NCBI GenBank assembly: GCA_964624475.1
Contig: CAZUYC010000085.1
Span: forward strand, 62,001 to 126,000
From: CAZUYC01 sp964624475
GTDB lineage: Bacteria; Myxococcota_A; UBA9160; SMWR01
Direction of reading: 5' to 3'
Length of the DNA stretch: 64,000 bases
The notes beneath the pieces were generated by a model. The model searched no databases and was not told the origin of the DNA. It saw nothing but the letters and a program-made list of their open reading frames with translations. Every line of letters begins with the position of its first letter. The first letter of the stretch is position 1. A program made the translations under genes and the position numbers. Shown piece by piece: positions 8,179 through 17,180 of this stretch.

Positions 8179-10794
8179 TTATCGCACGCTCGCCGGGGAC
8201 GCGGCCCGCGCCACGGCGAGTTCGATCACGACCGCGGGATCGCCTTCCTCCACCGCCTCTGCGAGTGCGAGGCGCGCCGTGTCGATGCCGTGGCTCGACG
8301 CGAGCGCGTCGCGGACCGCCTCGGCCCGCCGCCGAGCGAGGTCCTGCATCCGCTCGGGCGGGATCTCGACGGCGGCGGCGTAGCGGGCGAGGAGCGCCTG
8401 GTCCTCGGGCGAGAGCGCGGCGCTCTCGCCGCGGCCGCGCGCCGCCAGCGCCTGCACGACACGGCGGCGCTCCAGGAAGCCAGCGCCCTCGAGCTCGGGC
8501 CACGCTTCACCTGCGACGGCGCGTTCGACGAGGATCTGCTCGGCGACGAGCGGCCGATCGGCGGGACCCGCGCGGCCGGCGAGACGCAGGCCGAGCGCGG
8601 GGCGCGAAGCGAGGAGCTCCGCGAGCGACTCGAGCCGAGGCGCCGCGTCGGGCGTCAGCGCCGCCTGGCCCGCCGCCGCCGCGAGCGGCGCGAGCGATGC
8701 CTCTCCGCCGTCCCCCCCCGGCAGGACCGCGCCCACGAGCTTGAGCGGGGAAGAGAGCGCGCCGACGAGCGCCTGGCGGAGGGCGCCGGCCACGATCGCG
8801 GCGAGTCCCGTGTGCGTCCCCGACTCGTCGAGCACCACCGGGATCCCGAAGCTGATGTCGCCCTGGGGGTCGCGCAGGAGCGCGAGCGCGAGATCGAGGG
8901 GGATGCCGAAGCGCTCCTCGAAGTCGCCCGCGTCGCGGCTCGCGACGTCGAGCCGATGCAGCACGAGCTGGTTGTCCGCCTCCGTGCGCGCTCCGCGTAT
9001 GCGCACCGCCGACGTGAGCGAGGCTTCGCCGCGCGCGAGCCGGTAGCCCGCTCCCGCGGCATAGGGATCGAAGGCCGGCAGCGCGAGCCGCTCGAGCTCG
9101 AAGCGGAACGTCCCTGAGCCCTTCTCGAGCCCTCCGACGAGGGAGAAGGTGGCCGCCTCGGGGATGATCCCCGTCGAGCGGACGTGCCTCGCGTGCGGCT
9201 CGGGGAAGCCCGCTTCCTGCACGGCGATCGCGAGGTCGCGCAGGTGCGCCTCGAAGGGAGGCGAGACGCTCGTGTCGCGGAAGCGGACCCGCCCGCCGAC
9301 GAGCTCGAAGGCATCGACGCCGAGCTCGACCGGCGGCGAGGCAGGCGTGGCTTCGGCTTCGCCCGGCGCCGCGGGAGCCGGTGTGGGCGGAGCGCCCTCC
9401 GAGGCGGGCGGCTCCTCCGCATCGCCCCCGGCGAGCAGCCGCTCGAGCGAGCTCGCGGGCAGCGTGTAGAGGACGTCGGGCTCGACGAGGCGCACCCGCT
9501 CGAGCGCGACGCGCGTCGCGCGCGCCGGCTCGCCCTCCGCCGCGAGCGGCACGAAGACCTCGCGCGCGACGACCTCGAGCTCCTTCCAGCCGAGCGACAC
9601 CTCCTCGCCCGACGGATCCGCGAGCAGGAGCTCGCGCACCCCCAGCGTCCCCGCGAGGCGCAGGCCGGGCTCCGCGTCGCCGGCGCGCACGGTGCGCAGG
9701 TCGACGGCGAGGTCGCCCTCGGCCCGACACGAGCGCACCCACTCGGCCAGCTCGGGCCGCGCGGCGACGCCGAGCGGTGGCAGCGCGAGGTCGCTGTAGA
9801 CGAGGCGCCCTTCGTAGGCGAGCGGGTTCAGCCCGAGCCGGCCTTTCAGAGCGAGCTTTCCCCCACCGATGCCGAGCTCGAGATCGACCGGGAAGAGCTC
9901 TCCGCTGCGCGCGCTCACCTTCTCCGCGGAGAGGCGGATCCTGAGGTCGATCGGGCCCGCGTCCGTCCGCAGCGTGAAGGCGGCGTCCGCGATGCCGATG
10001 CGCTCGATGGCGTAGGCGAGCGCCTCCGCCTCCTCCGCGCTCTCGTCCGGAGGCTGCTCCCCGCTCGCCGCCTCGGAGCCACCGGGCGGGCTCTCGAACG
10101 CGAACGCGCGGTCGACGCGGAGCACGGGGCTCTGGATCTCGATCCCGCCGAGGCCGAGCTCGGTGCCGGCGACCGAAACGTCGGAGAGCGAGAGCCCGCC
10201 CAGCGCGAACTCCAGCGGCGTGCTCCGGGTCGCGAGGTCCGCGAGCTCGAGCGTGAGCTCGCGGAGATCGAAGCGGTCGAGCGCAAAGGTCCAGGGCTCC
10301 GAGGGCTCCTCTGCCGAAGGCTCCGGCGGCAGCTCGTCGGCCGGCGCGGGCGGACCGAGCGGGTCGATGCGGCCCTCGGCGTCGCGCTCGACGCGGATCG
10401 ACGGCGCGTCGAGCGCAAGCTCGCGCAGGTGGACGCGGCGCTCGAGCAGATCGCTCCAGTCGAGGTCGACGAAGAGGCGCCGCAGGCGCAGGAGCGCCGT
10501 CGCGGCGTTGGGCTCGGCCGCGGCAGCGGCGGGCCCTTCGCCCTTGCGACCCACCACCAGATCCTCGAGCGCCACGGCGCCGCGCACGATCCAGAGATCG
10601 ACGTTGCCGAGGCGTACGGGGAGGCCGAGCTGGCTGCGCGCCTGGGACTCGATCGTGCGGGCGATCGCCCACGGCAGCGCCGCGCGCACCGCGAGGGCGA
10701 GCGCGATCAGGGCGGCGAGCGCCAGGAACGCGCGCCGCCGCCACCACGGGGCGCGCGGCTCCGGCGAAGACCCCTTCTGAGCCGGTTCGGACAT
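8179..10794 (-). CDS. AsmA-like DUF748 envelope protein
   Basis: An 871-residue protein with an N-terminal membrane anchor (about residues 22-45) followed by long beta-rich AsmA/DUF748-type sequence. Examples are GLPVRLGNVDLWIVRGAVALEDL near the start and FRFELERLALPAFDPYA near 570. The C-terminus (about 760-871) has a helical domain with ERRRVVQALAARG and RAEAVRDALASSHGID, typical of DUF748 proteins. AsmA-like proteins form long hydrophobic grooves across the periplasm and are implicated in lipid transport or outer-membrane assembly. Ala/Pro/Glu-rich linkers around 145-165 and 470-490 are lineage-specific. The P450 gene follows 9 bp downstream. Confidence 0.78.
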   Translation of the reverse strand: MSEPAQKGSSPEPRAPWWRRRAFLALAALIALALAVRAALPWAIARTIESQARSQLGLPVRLGNVDLWIVRGAVALEDLVVGRKGEGPAAAAAEPNAATALLRLRRLFVDLDWSDLLERRVHLRELALDAPSIRVERDAEGRIDPLGPPAPADELPPEPSAEEPSEPWTFALDRFDLRELTLELADLATRSTPLEFALGGLSLSDVSVAGTELGLGGIEIQSPVLRVDRAFAFESPPGGSEAASGEQPPDESAEEAEALAYAIERIGIADAAFTLRTDAGPIDLRIRLSAEKVSARSGELFPVDLELGIGGGKLALKGRLGLNPLAYEGRLVYSDLALPPLGVAARPELAEWVRSCRAEGDLAVDLRTVRAGDAEPGLRLAGTLGVRELLLADPSGEEVSLGWKELEVVAREVFVPLAAEGEPARATRVALERVRLVEPDVLYTLPASSLERLLAGGDAEEPPASEGAPPTPAPAAPGEAEATPASPPVELGVDAFELVGGRVRFRDTSVSPPFEAHLRDLAIAVQEAGFPEPHARHVRSTGIIPEAATFSLVGGLEKGSGTFRFELERLALPAFDPYAAGAGYRLARGEASLTSAVRIRGARTEADNQLVLHRLDVASRDAGDFEERFGIPLDLALALLRDPQGDISFGIPVVLDESGTHTGLAAIVAGALRQALVGALSSPLKLVGAVLPGGDGGEASLAPLAAAAGQAALTPDAAPRLESLAELLASRPALGLRLAGRAGPADRPLVAEQILVERAVAGEAWPELEGAGFLERRRVVQALAARGRGESAALSPEDQALLARYAAAVEIPPERMQDLARRRAEAVRDALASSHGIDTARLALAEAVEEGDPAVVIELAVARAASPASVR

Positions 10795-10862
10795 GACCTG
10801 CCTCCCCGGCCCCCCGGCCCTACGCTATCCCGGGGCGTCCGCGTCCGCCCCCCGAGGAGACC

Positions 10863-10887
10863 CGCAGCGAGCCGCAGGCGAGCGAAG
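10863..10887 (+). repeat. Dispersed 25-bp repeat, copy 2 (intergenic)
   Basis: Same sequence as 5896-5920 with a single G-to-A change. It lies in the 111-bp gap between the start of the DUF748 gene and the 3' end of the ATP-grasp gene. Nothing else recognisable sits in that gap. Confidence 0.7.
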
Positions 10888-10905
10888 TTCATCGGGCCGG
10901 GGCGC

Positions 10906-12186
10906 TCACGCGAGCGGCCCCATCTCGTAGCCGAGCCGCCTCCGGACCTTCGCGAGCCGCGCATCGAGCGCCTCGCGGGTGTCTCCGCCGAGGTTCACGA
11001 CCGCGTAGCGGTGGCTCGCGCCGTCCTCGCCGACCTCGAACTCGGAGAGCTCCTGCCCGGCCAGGCACTCGGACCAGACGAGCGTCTCCGGGAAGCTCGC
11101 CTCGGCGGCGGCGATCGCCTCGGGCCCGGGGGCGCGCCGCACGCGGCAGGGCTCGAAGACGCGCAGCGGGAAGCTCGCCGCGGCGCGATGGCGCCCGGCG
11201 CCGCGGCGGGTGCGCGGGCGCTCGCCGAGGGCGAGCGCCATCGCCACCTCGTAGCCGCTCGTGCCGTCGACCTTCCGGTACAGGTCGGCGAACTGCCCGC
11301 AGATGCGCGGGTTCACCTCGATGATCGCGACGCGGCCCGTGGCGGGGTCGAAGGTCATCTCGAGGTTCCAGAGGGTGCGGTCGAGGCCGAGCTCGCGGAT
11401 CGCGCGGCGCGCCACGTCGGCCATGCGCGCCTGCACCGGATCCGGGAGCCGCGACGGGTAGTCGAAGCGCGCGAAGCTCCCGGTTCCGGGATGCAGGCCC
11501 GAGTCGACGATGCCGAGGATCTCGACCTCGCCCGCGCAGGCGAAGCCCTCGACCGTGACCGGGTGACCGGAGAGGACCTCCTCGGCGAGGAAGTAGCGGC
11601 CGTCGTGCTCGAGCGAGGTGAGGGCGCGCACGAGCTGGTTGAAGATGTGGACGTACTCGGCGCTGAACTCGCGCACGGCGGGCCTCGCGAGATGGGCGGC
11701 GAGCGCCTCCGCGTCCTCGATGCGGCGCGCGTGGACCGAGTAGGATCCCTTCACCGGCTTCACGAAGCAGGGAAACGCGACCGGCGCCGGCGCGTCCGGA
11801 CGCGCGGGGTCGACGAGGCCGAAGCGCGGGACCGCCTCGGGCACGGCGCGCTGCTGCGCCATGCGCGAGTAGTACTTGTGGGACGCGGCGATCACGCGCT
11901 CGGGCCGCGGGCCGGGGAGCCCGAGGCGCGCGGCGATGGCGGCGGCGATGGCCGCCCCGGGGTAGTCGCTCGAGGAGAGCACCGCGTCGATGCGCCCGAG
12001 CGCGCCCGAGGCGGCGCGCTCGACGAGCCCGAGCGCGTCGAAGTCCCACGCGCAGTCGGCGTCGGCGGGCTCGGCGAAGACGAGCTCCGCCCGGTCCTGC
12101 CAGGCCTCGCGGCACGCCATGAGCTGCTTGCGGTCCCACTGCGTCTCGAAGACGACGAGGACGCGCCGGCGCGCTTCGCCTACCAT
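10906..12186 (-). CDS. ATP-grasp ligase-like protein
   Basis: A 426-residue protein with an ATP-grasp fold. The nucleotide-binding strand is FPCFVKPVKGSYS near residue 140, the metal-binding segment NLEMTFDPATG near 275, and IIEVNPRICGQFADLYRKVDG near 290 carries the conserved E/N pair. The N-terminal 100 residues form a Rossmann-like pre-ATP-grasp domain (RRVLVVFETQWDRK). Relatives ligate carboxylates to amines or thiols; the acceptor is unknown. The start is only 29 bp from the divergent CocE-type hydrolase gene, so both promoters must overlap coding sequence or share this short gap. Confidence 0.8.
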   Translation of the reverse strand: MVGEARRRVLVVFETQWDRKQLMACREAWQDRAELVFAEPADADCAWDFDALGLVERAASGALGRIDAVLSSSDYPGAAIAAAIAARLGLPGPRPERVIAASHKYYSRMAQQRAVPEAVPRFGLVDPARPDAPAPVAFPCFVKPVKGSYSVHARRIEDAEALAAHLARPAVREFSAEYVHIFNQLVRALTSLEHDGRYFLAEEVLSGHPVTVEGFACAGEVEILGIVDSGLHPGTGSFARFDYPSRLPDPVQARMADVARRAIRELGLDRTLWNLEMTFDPATGRVAIIEVNPRICGQFADLYRKVDGTSGYEVAMALALGERPRTRRGAGRHRAAASFPLRVFEPCRVRRAPGPEAIAAAEASFPETLVWSECLAGQELSEFEVGEDGASHRYAVVNLGGDTREALDARLAKVRRRLGYEMGPLA

Positions 12187-12215
12187 GACGGGGCCCCGCG
12201 AAGAGGACGGCTCGA

Positions 12216-14252
12216 GTGCGGACGGTCGAGACGCTGCCCCGCGCCGTGCGGGAGGTCGAGCACTGCTGGATCCCGCTCTCCGACGGCATCCGGCTGGCGG
12301 CGCGGCTCTGGGTCCCGGCCGACGCGGAGGCCCACCCCGTCCCCGCGATCCTCGAGTACCTCCCCTACGGGAAACGCGAGGGGACGCGCGAGCGCGACGA
12401 GCCGATGCACCGCTACTTCGCCGGGCACGGATACGCGGCCGTCCGCGTGGATCTTCGCGGCACGGGCGACTCCGAGGGCCTGCTCCTCGACGAGTACCTG
12501 GAGCAGGAGCTCCTCGACGGCTGCGAGGTCATCGCCTGGATCGCCTCCCGGCCCTGGTGCGACGGAGCGGTCGGCATGATCGGGAAGTCCTGGGGCGGCT
12601 TCAACGCCCTCCAGATCGCTGCGCTCCAGCCCCCGGCGCTGCGCGGCGTGATCAGCGCCTGCGCCTCCGACGACCGCTACGCCGACGACGCGCACTACAA
12701 GGGAGGCTGCCTGCTCGCGGAGAACTTCCGCTGGGGCGCGGCGCTCTTCGGCCTGGTCGCCCACCCGCCGGACCCGCTGATCGCGGGCGACGCCTGGCGC
12801 AAGCGCTGGCTCGAGCGACTCGAGCACGCCGTGCCCTTCGCCGCGCGCTGGCTGCGCCATCCGCTGCGCGACGCGTACTGGCGCCACGGCTCGGTCGGCG
12901 ACGACCCGGCGCGGATCGCGTGCCCCGTCTGGGCCGTCGGCGGCTGGGCCGACGGCTACAGCAACGCCGTGCCGAGGCTCGTGGCGGCGCTCCCCGGCTC
13001 GTGTCGGGGCCTCGTCGGGCCGTGGGGTCACCTCTACGCGCACGAGGGGCGGCCCGGCCCCGCGATCGGCTTCCTGCGCGAGGCGATGCGCTTCTTCGAC
13101 GCCTGCCTGCGCGGCGAGCCGGACGGTGCCCCCGAGGAGCCGGCCCTCCGCGCTTGGATGCAGGAGAGCGTGGCGCCCGGCGAGGCGCACTGGGAGCGGC
13201 CGGGGCGCTGGGTCGCCGAGGAGCGCTGGCCCTCGCCGCGGATCCGCCCCTGGCGCCTCCACCTCGCGGAGGGCGCCCTGCGCGCCGAGCCTGCCGGCGG
13301 CGAGGCCCCGCTGCGGCTCGCTCCCGATGCGACGCTCGGGCGCGGCGTCGGACCCTGGTGCTCCTTCGGCGACGCGCGCTCGCTCACGCGCGAGCAACGC
13401 GAGGAGGACGCGCGCTCGCTCTGCTTCGACTCGGCGCCGCTGGCGGATCGCGTCGAGATCCTGGGCGCGCCGGTCGCGCGGATCGAGCTCGCCGTGGACC
13501 GGCCGGTAGCGCAGCTCGCGGTGCGCCTGTGCGACGTCGATCCGCAGGGCGCCGCGTGCCTCGTGAGCTACGGCGTCCTGAACCTGACGCACGACGAGGC
13601 ACACGCGGGCTTCGCCCCGCTCGCGCCCGGCGAGCGGCGCGTCGCGAGCGTCGCGATGAACGACGTGGCGCACGCCTTCCCGGCGGGCCATCGGCTCCGC
13701 CTCGCCGTGGCCTCCGCGCAGTGGCCGATGCTCTGGCCCGCTCCCGAGCCCGTCGAGCTCACGGTCTTCGCGGGCGCGGGCTGGCTCGAGCTGCCGGTGC
13801 GCCCGCCGCGCGCCGAGGACGCGGCGCTGCGCGACCTCGGGCCGCCCGAGGGCGCGCGGGGCCCGGAGGTGGCGCAGGTGCGCGCGGGCGCCTTCCAGCG
13901 CGACGCCGCAACCGACCCCGAGACGGGCGAGATCTCGACCACGACGCGCATCGACCTCGACGACGAGGGCCGACCCGGCATGTGGCGCTTCGAGGCGATC
14001 GACCTCGAGATGGGCCACGGCTTCGAGGAGCGCTCGCGCATCCGCCCCTCCGACCCGCTCTCGGCCGAGCTCGAGATCGCGAGCGCGAGCTGCGTGGCGC
14101 GCGGCAGCTGGAGCGTCTCGATCGACACGCGCATGCGCGTCACCGCCACGCGCGAGGCCTTCCGGGTCGAGGCGGAGCTGCGCGCGCGCGAGGGCGAGCG
14201 CGAGGTCTTCGTCCGGCGCTTCGACGAGCGCATCCCGCGCGAAGGGGTCTAG
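12216..14252 (+). CDS. CocE/NonD family hydrolase (X-Pro dipeptidyl-peptidase S15-like)
   Basis: A 678-residue serine hydrolase of the CocE/NonD group. It opens IPLSDGIRLAARLWVPA, carries the nucleophile elbow GKSWGG with Ser125, has the acid/His region near 250-285 (GPWGHLYAHEG), and ends with the jelly-roll C-terminal domain (about 400-560, VEILGAPVARIELAVDRP). Relatives cleave esters or acyl-proline peptides. The start is a GTG with GAGG 9 bp upstream. There is no signal peptide, so it is predicted to be cytoplasmic. The gene converges on the hypothetical gene at 14364 across a region containing a dispersed repeat and hairpin. Confidence 0.88.
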   Translation: MRTVETLPRAVREVEHCWIPLSDGIRLAARLWVPADAEAHPVPAILEYLPYGKREGTRERDEPMHRYFAGHGYAAVRVDLRGTGDSEGLLLDEYLEQELLDGCEVIAWIASRPWCDGAVGMIGKSWGGFNALQIAALQPPALRGVISACASDDRYADDAHYKGGCLLAENFRWGAALFGLVAHPPDPLIAGDAWRKRWLERLEHAVPFAARWLRHPLRDAYWRHGSVGDDPARIACPVWAVGGWADGYSNAVPRLVAALPGSCRGLVGPWGHLYAHEGRPGPAIGFLREAMRFFDACLRGEPDGAPEEPALRAWMQESVAPGEAHWERPGRWVAEERWPSPRIRPWRLHLAEGALRAEPAGGEAPLRLAPDATLGRGVGPWCSFGDARSLTREQREEDARSLCFDSAPLADRVEILGAPVARIELAVDRPVAQLAVRLCDVDPQGAACLVSYGVLNLTHDEAHAGFAPLAPGERRVASVAMNDVAHAFPAGHRLRLAVASAQWPMLWPAPEPVELTVFAGAGWLELPVRPPRAEDAALRDLGPPEGARGPEVAQVRAGAFQRDAATDPETGEISTTTRIDLDDEGRPGMWRFEAIDLEMGHGFEERSRIRPSDPLSAELEIASASCVARGSWSVSIDTRMRVTATREAFRVEAELRAREGEREVFVRRFDERIPREGV

Positions 14253-14296
14253 TTCTCGAAGCGGCGATCTAGCTTCGGAAATCGCTAGCGCATTCA

Positions 14297-14349
14297 CTCC
14301 GCTCGCCTGCGGCTCGCTGCGGGCCGAGCTCCACAGGAGCTCCGGCCCC
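14297..14349. repeat. Dispersed repeat copy 3 plus GC hairpin between convergent genes
   Basis: 14297-14321 is the reverse complement of the repeat at 5896. It is followed by an imperfect inverted repeat (about 14321-14348: arms GGGCCGAGCTCC and GGAGCTCCGGCCC around a 3-base loop). The same repeat-plus-hairpin pair recurs at 24862-24901. Lying between convergent genes, the hairpin could act as a bidirectional terminator, but no T-tract follows it. Confidence 0.65.
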
Positions 14350-14363
14350 TTCGGGCGCTTGCT

Positions 14364-15146
14364 CTAGCGCGCGAGAAACGCCTCGGCCGCGAGATCGCGG
14401 CGCACGACGAAGACCGTCGGCCCCTTCGGGAAGAGCGGCATCTGGTGGGCCACCCAGGGGTCGGGCGCGGCGCCGGGGTCGATCCAGAAGAGGATCCGCG
14501 GCAGGAAGGGACGCGCGATCCGGGCCAGGATCGGGTTGAGCTCGACCGCGTACTCGATCTCGACCGCCTCGGTCCCGGCGTCGGGACGCACGACCCGCCC
14601 GGTGCGCCGCGCCGAGACGTCGAGGAGGCGCGGCGCGCCGCGGCAGACGAGGGCCTGGAACTCGAGCTCCTCCACCTCGCCCCGGGCGAGCGGCAGCAGC
14701 AGGAGGTTGATCGGGACGTTCGCGACCCGGTCGCCCTCCGGCAGCGCGATCACCTGCTCGCGCCCGTCCGAGGCGCAGGTCGCCCGGCCCGCCTCGTGGT
14801 CGATCACCATCTCGACGAGGAGCGCCCCGTCCGCGCCGAGCGTGCGCGAGCGCTGCTCGATCGGGCGCAGCGCTCCTCCCCCTTCCGCCGGCTCGAGCAG
14901 CGCGTAGAGCCGCACGGCCTCCCGGCCGGCGATCGCGCTCTCCGATTCGAGGACGACCCGCCCGCGCGGGTCGCGGGCCACGACGAGGCGCGCCGGGCCT
15001 AGCGGAGCGCCCTCCGGGTCGAACGTCGCGGCGTGAAGCTCGCCGAAGACCACCGGCTCGGGAAGGCGCAGCGAGGACGCAGCTCCCGCGACGCCGGCGC
15101 CGCCGAGGAAGCACAGCAGAGCGACGGCGGCGCTGCGAGCTGCCAC
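14364..15146 (-). CDS. Exported hypothetical protein
   Basis: A 260-residue protein I do not recognise. It starts at GTG and has a signal peptide of about 22 residues (AAVALLCFLGGAGVAGA). The mature region is beta-rich, with acidic and Arg residues alternating (EPVVFGELHAATFDPEG, VVLESESAIAGREAVRLYALLEP) and a C-terminal ILARIARPFLPRILFWIDPG. It is probably periplasmic. No catalytic motif is visible, though the repeated reference to a strand-rich lipocalin-like pattern could fit a DUF3108-type protein. The upstream gene at 15230 is divergent. Confidence 0.6.
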   Translation of the reverse strand: MAARSAAVALLCFLGGAGVAGAASSLRLPEPVVFGELHAATFDPEGAPLGPARLVVARDPRGRVVLESESAIAGREAVRLYALLEPAEGGGALRPIEQRSRTLGADGALLVEMVIDHEAGRATCASDGREQVIALPEGDRVANVPINLLLLPLARGEVEELEFQALVCRGAPRLLDVSARRTGRVVRPDAGTEAVEIEYAVELNPILARIARPFLPRILFWIDPGAAPDPWVAHQMPLFPKGPTVFVVRRDLAAEAFLAR

Positions 15147-15229
15147 CGCGGATGGATCGGAATCCCACGCGGCCGGCTGAAGGGCGCAGCGCCTCCCGCG
15201 AGCGCCCGCACCCGGGTACCCTCCCCGCC

Positions 15230-15427
15230 GTGACGCGCCGCGTCCTCGCCTCCTTCGTGCGCGGCCACCCCGTGGTCAGCGCCACCCTCGCCGCCACGAC
15301 CCTGCTCGGCGCGCTGGCCGGCGCGGTCCTCCTGACCGACGAGTGGTCCCTCGCGCGGCGCATCGCGGCCGGCGCCGTGGCCGGCGCGGGAACGGGGTTC
15401 CTGCTCACCGCGACCAAGATGTACTGA
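15230..15427 (+). CDS. Small two-helix membrane protein
   Basis: About 65 residues from the GTG at 15230, with two hydrophobic segments (VVSATLAATTLLGALAGAVLL and IAAGAVAGAGTGFLLTAT) separated by a short charged loop. No family was recognised. The longer reading from 15152 adds a proline/arginine-rich N-terminus that overlaps the divergent gene's control region, so it was not used. No strong ribosome site is visible before the GTG. The glycosyltransferase gene follows on the same strand. Confidence 0.45.
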   Translation: MTRRVLASFVRGHPVVSATLAATTLLGALAGAVLLTDEWSLARRIAAGAVAGAGTGFLLTATKMY

Positions 15428-15513
15428 GCGCTGGCTTCGATGGGAGCTGGCTCCTCGACCATCGTATCGCTGCGACGCAGTCGCGGCACCGACTTGCCCC
15501 GCGCTGCGGTAGG

Positions 15514-16470
15514 ATGAGCGCCGGGATGGGCTCAGCGGCGGAACCGCGCGTCGCGGTCGTGATTCCCTGCCTCGACGAGGCTCCGACCATCGAGAAGGTG
15601 GTGAAGGACTTCGCCCGCGAGCTGCCGGGGGCGCGGATCTTCGTGTTCGACAACGGGTCGACGGACGGGAGCGCGGAGCTCGCGCGCGCCGCCGGGGCCG
15701 AGGTCTTCGTCCACCCGGTCCGCGGCAAGGGGAGCCTGCTGCGCCGGGTCTGGGACACGGTCGACGCGGAGATCTACCTGCTCGTGGACGGCGACGACAC
15801 CTACCCGGCGTCGGTGGCGCCGGCGCTCCTCGAGCGCTTCCTGCGCGATGGCCTCGACTGCCTCATCGCCGCGCGCCTCGAGCGCTCCGCGCCGGGCGCC
15901 TTCCGCCCCTTCCACCGCTTCGGGAACCGGATGATCTCGCGCCTCACGAGCCTGCTCTTCCGCACGCGCCTCACGGACGTGCTCTCGGGCTACCGGGTCC
16001 TCTCGCGCCCGCTCGTCGACGTGGTCCGGATCCGCACGGAGGGCTTCGAGGTCGAGACCGAGATGACCCTGCAGGCGCTCTCGAAGCGGCTCGCCGTCGC
16101 GGAGATGCCGGTCGACTACGCGGCGCGCCCGGCCGGGAGCCGCTCCAAGCTCAGCACCTGGAGCGACGGCTTCCTGATCCTGCGCTGCATCTTCCTGCTC
16201 TTCCGCGACTACAAGCCGCTCGTCTTCTTCACGGGCCTGGCGGCGCTCTTCGCGCTCGCGTCGCTCGTCGCGGGGAGCGCGCCCGTGCGCGACTTCGTCG
16301 CGACGGGCTACGTGCTGCACGTGCCGCGGGCGGTCCTCGCGGCGGGGCTCGGCGTCCTCGCCGTCGTGTTTCTCACCGCGGGGCTCATCCTGGGAACGAT
16401 CTCGCGCTTCCACGCGGAGACGATCGAGCTCTGGAAGCGGCACCTCGCCGACCACCCGGGTCGACGCTGA
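15514..16470 (+). CDS. Family 2 glycosyltransferase (dolichol-phosphate-mannose synthase-like)
   Basis: A 318-residue GT-A fold enzyme. The N-terminal VVIPCLDEAPTIEKVV, the NGSTDGS nucleotide-binding loop near 50, the DxD-type metal site VDGDDTYPA near 92, and DVLSGYRVLSR near 165 are all typical of polyprenyl-phosphate sugar transferases. Two C-terminal transmembrane helices (about 235-255 and 275-298) anchor it in the inner membrane. It likely transfers a sugar from a nucleotide donor to a polyprenyl phosphate. ATG codons at 15514 and 15526 are both possible starts. The methyltransferase gene follows after 44 bp, suggesting one transcription unit. Confidence 0.87.
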   Translation: MSAGMGSAAEPRVAVVIPCLDEAPTIEKVVKDFARELPGARIFVFDNGSTDGSAELARAAGAEVFVHPVRGKGSLLRRVWDTVDAEIYLLVDGDDTYPASVAPALLERFLRDGLDCLIAARLERSAPGAFRPFHRFGNRMISRLTSLLFRTRLTDVLSGYRVLSRPLVDVVRIRTEGFEVETEMTLQALSKRLAVAEMPVDYAARPAGSRSKLSTWSDGFLILRCIFLLFRDYKPLVFFTGLAALFALASLVAGSAPVRDFVATGYVLHVPRAVLAAGLGVLAVVFLTAGLILGTISRFHAETIELWKRHLADHPGRR

Positions 16471-16514
16471 GCTCCGCGGGCCGCGACTTCGAGGCGCGCG
16501 ACCTGATCGAGGTC

Positions 16515-17171
16515 ATGGAGGAGGCGGTGAACTACAACCGCTTCCTGATCTCGGAGCTCGCGCGCTTCGCGGCGGGCCGGCGCCGCGTCCTCGACTTCGG
16601 CGCGGGCAACGGGCGCTTCGCCGTCGCCCTGCGCGAGCGCGGGCTCGACGTCACCGCCGTCGAGCCCGACCCGCTGCTGCGCGAGTCGATCCGCGCGCGC
16701 GGCGTCCCGGCCGTCACGGGCCTCGAGGATCTCGGCGAGCACCGCTTCGAGGGCATCTACAGCGTGAACGTCCTCGAGCACCTCCCGGACGACGGCGCCG
16801 TGCTCGCGGCCTTCCGCGCGCGGCTCGCGCCGGCGGGCCGCGTCCTGCTCTACGTCCCGGCCTTCCCCGTCCTCTTCTCGGCGAACGACGCGCGGGTCGG
16901 GCACCTGCGCCGCTACCGCCGCCGCGAGCTCGTGGCGCGCGTGCGCGAAGCCGGCCTCGCGGTGGAGAGCGCGCGCTACGTCGACTCGATCGGCTTCGCG
17001 GCGGGCCTCGGCTACCGCTTCTTCGGCCGCCGCGACGGCGGGCTCGATCCGCGCAAGGTCCGGCTCTACGACGCGGCCGTCTTCCCGTGCAGCCGGCTCC
17101 TCGACCGCGCCTGCGGCGGCCTCGTCGGCAAGAACCTGCTCGTCCTGGCCTCCGTCCCTCCGAAGCGATAG
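16515..17171 (+). CDS. Class I SAM-dependent methyltransferase
   Basis: A 218-residue Rossmann-fold methyltransferase. SAM-binding motif I is VLDFGAGNGRFAV (about 25-37), the acidic residue follows in VTAVEPD, and motif IV-like SVNVLEHLPDDGAV lies near 78. The C-terminal half (NDARVGHLRRYRRREL) is typical of enzymes found with glycosyltransferases for lipid-linked sugars. The substrate is unknown. It follows the glycosyltransferase gene closely on the same strand and ends 9 bp from the convergent methyltransferase gene. Confidence 0.82.
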   Translation: MEEAVNYNRFLISELARFAAGRRRVLDFGAGNGRFAVALRERGLDVTAVEPDPLLRESIRARGVPAVTGLEDLGEHRFEGIYSVNVLEHLPDDGAVLAAFRARLAPAGRVLLYVPAFPVLFSANDARVGHLRRYRRRELVARVREAGLAVESARYVDSIGFAAGLGYRFFGRRDGGLDPRKVRLYDAAVFPCSRLLDRACGGLVGKNLLVLASVPPKR

Positions 17172-17180
17172 CCCGCAGCC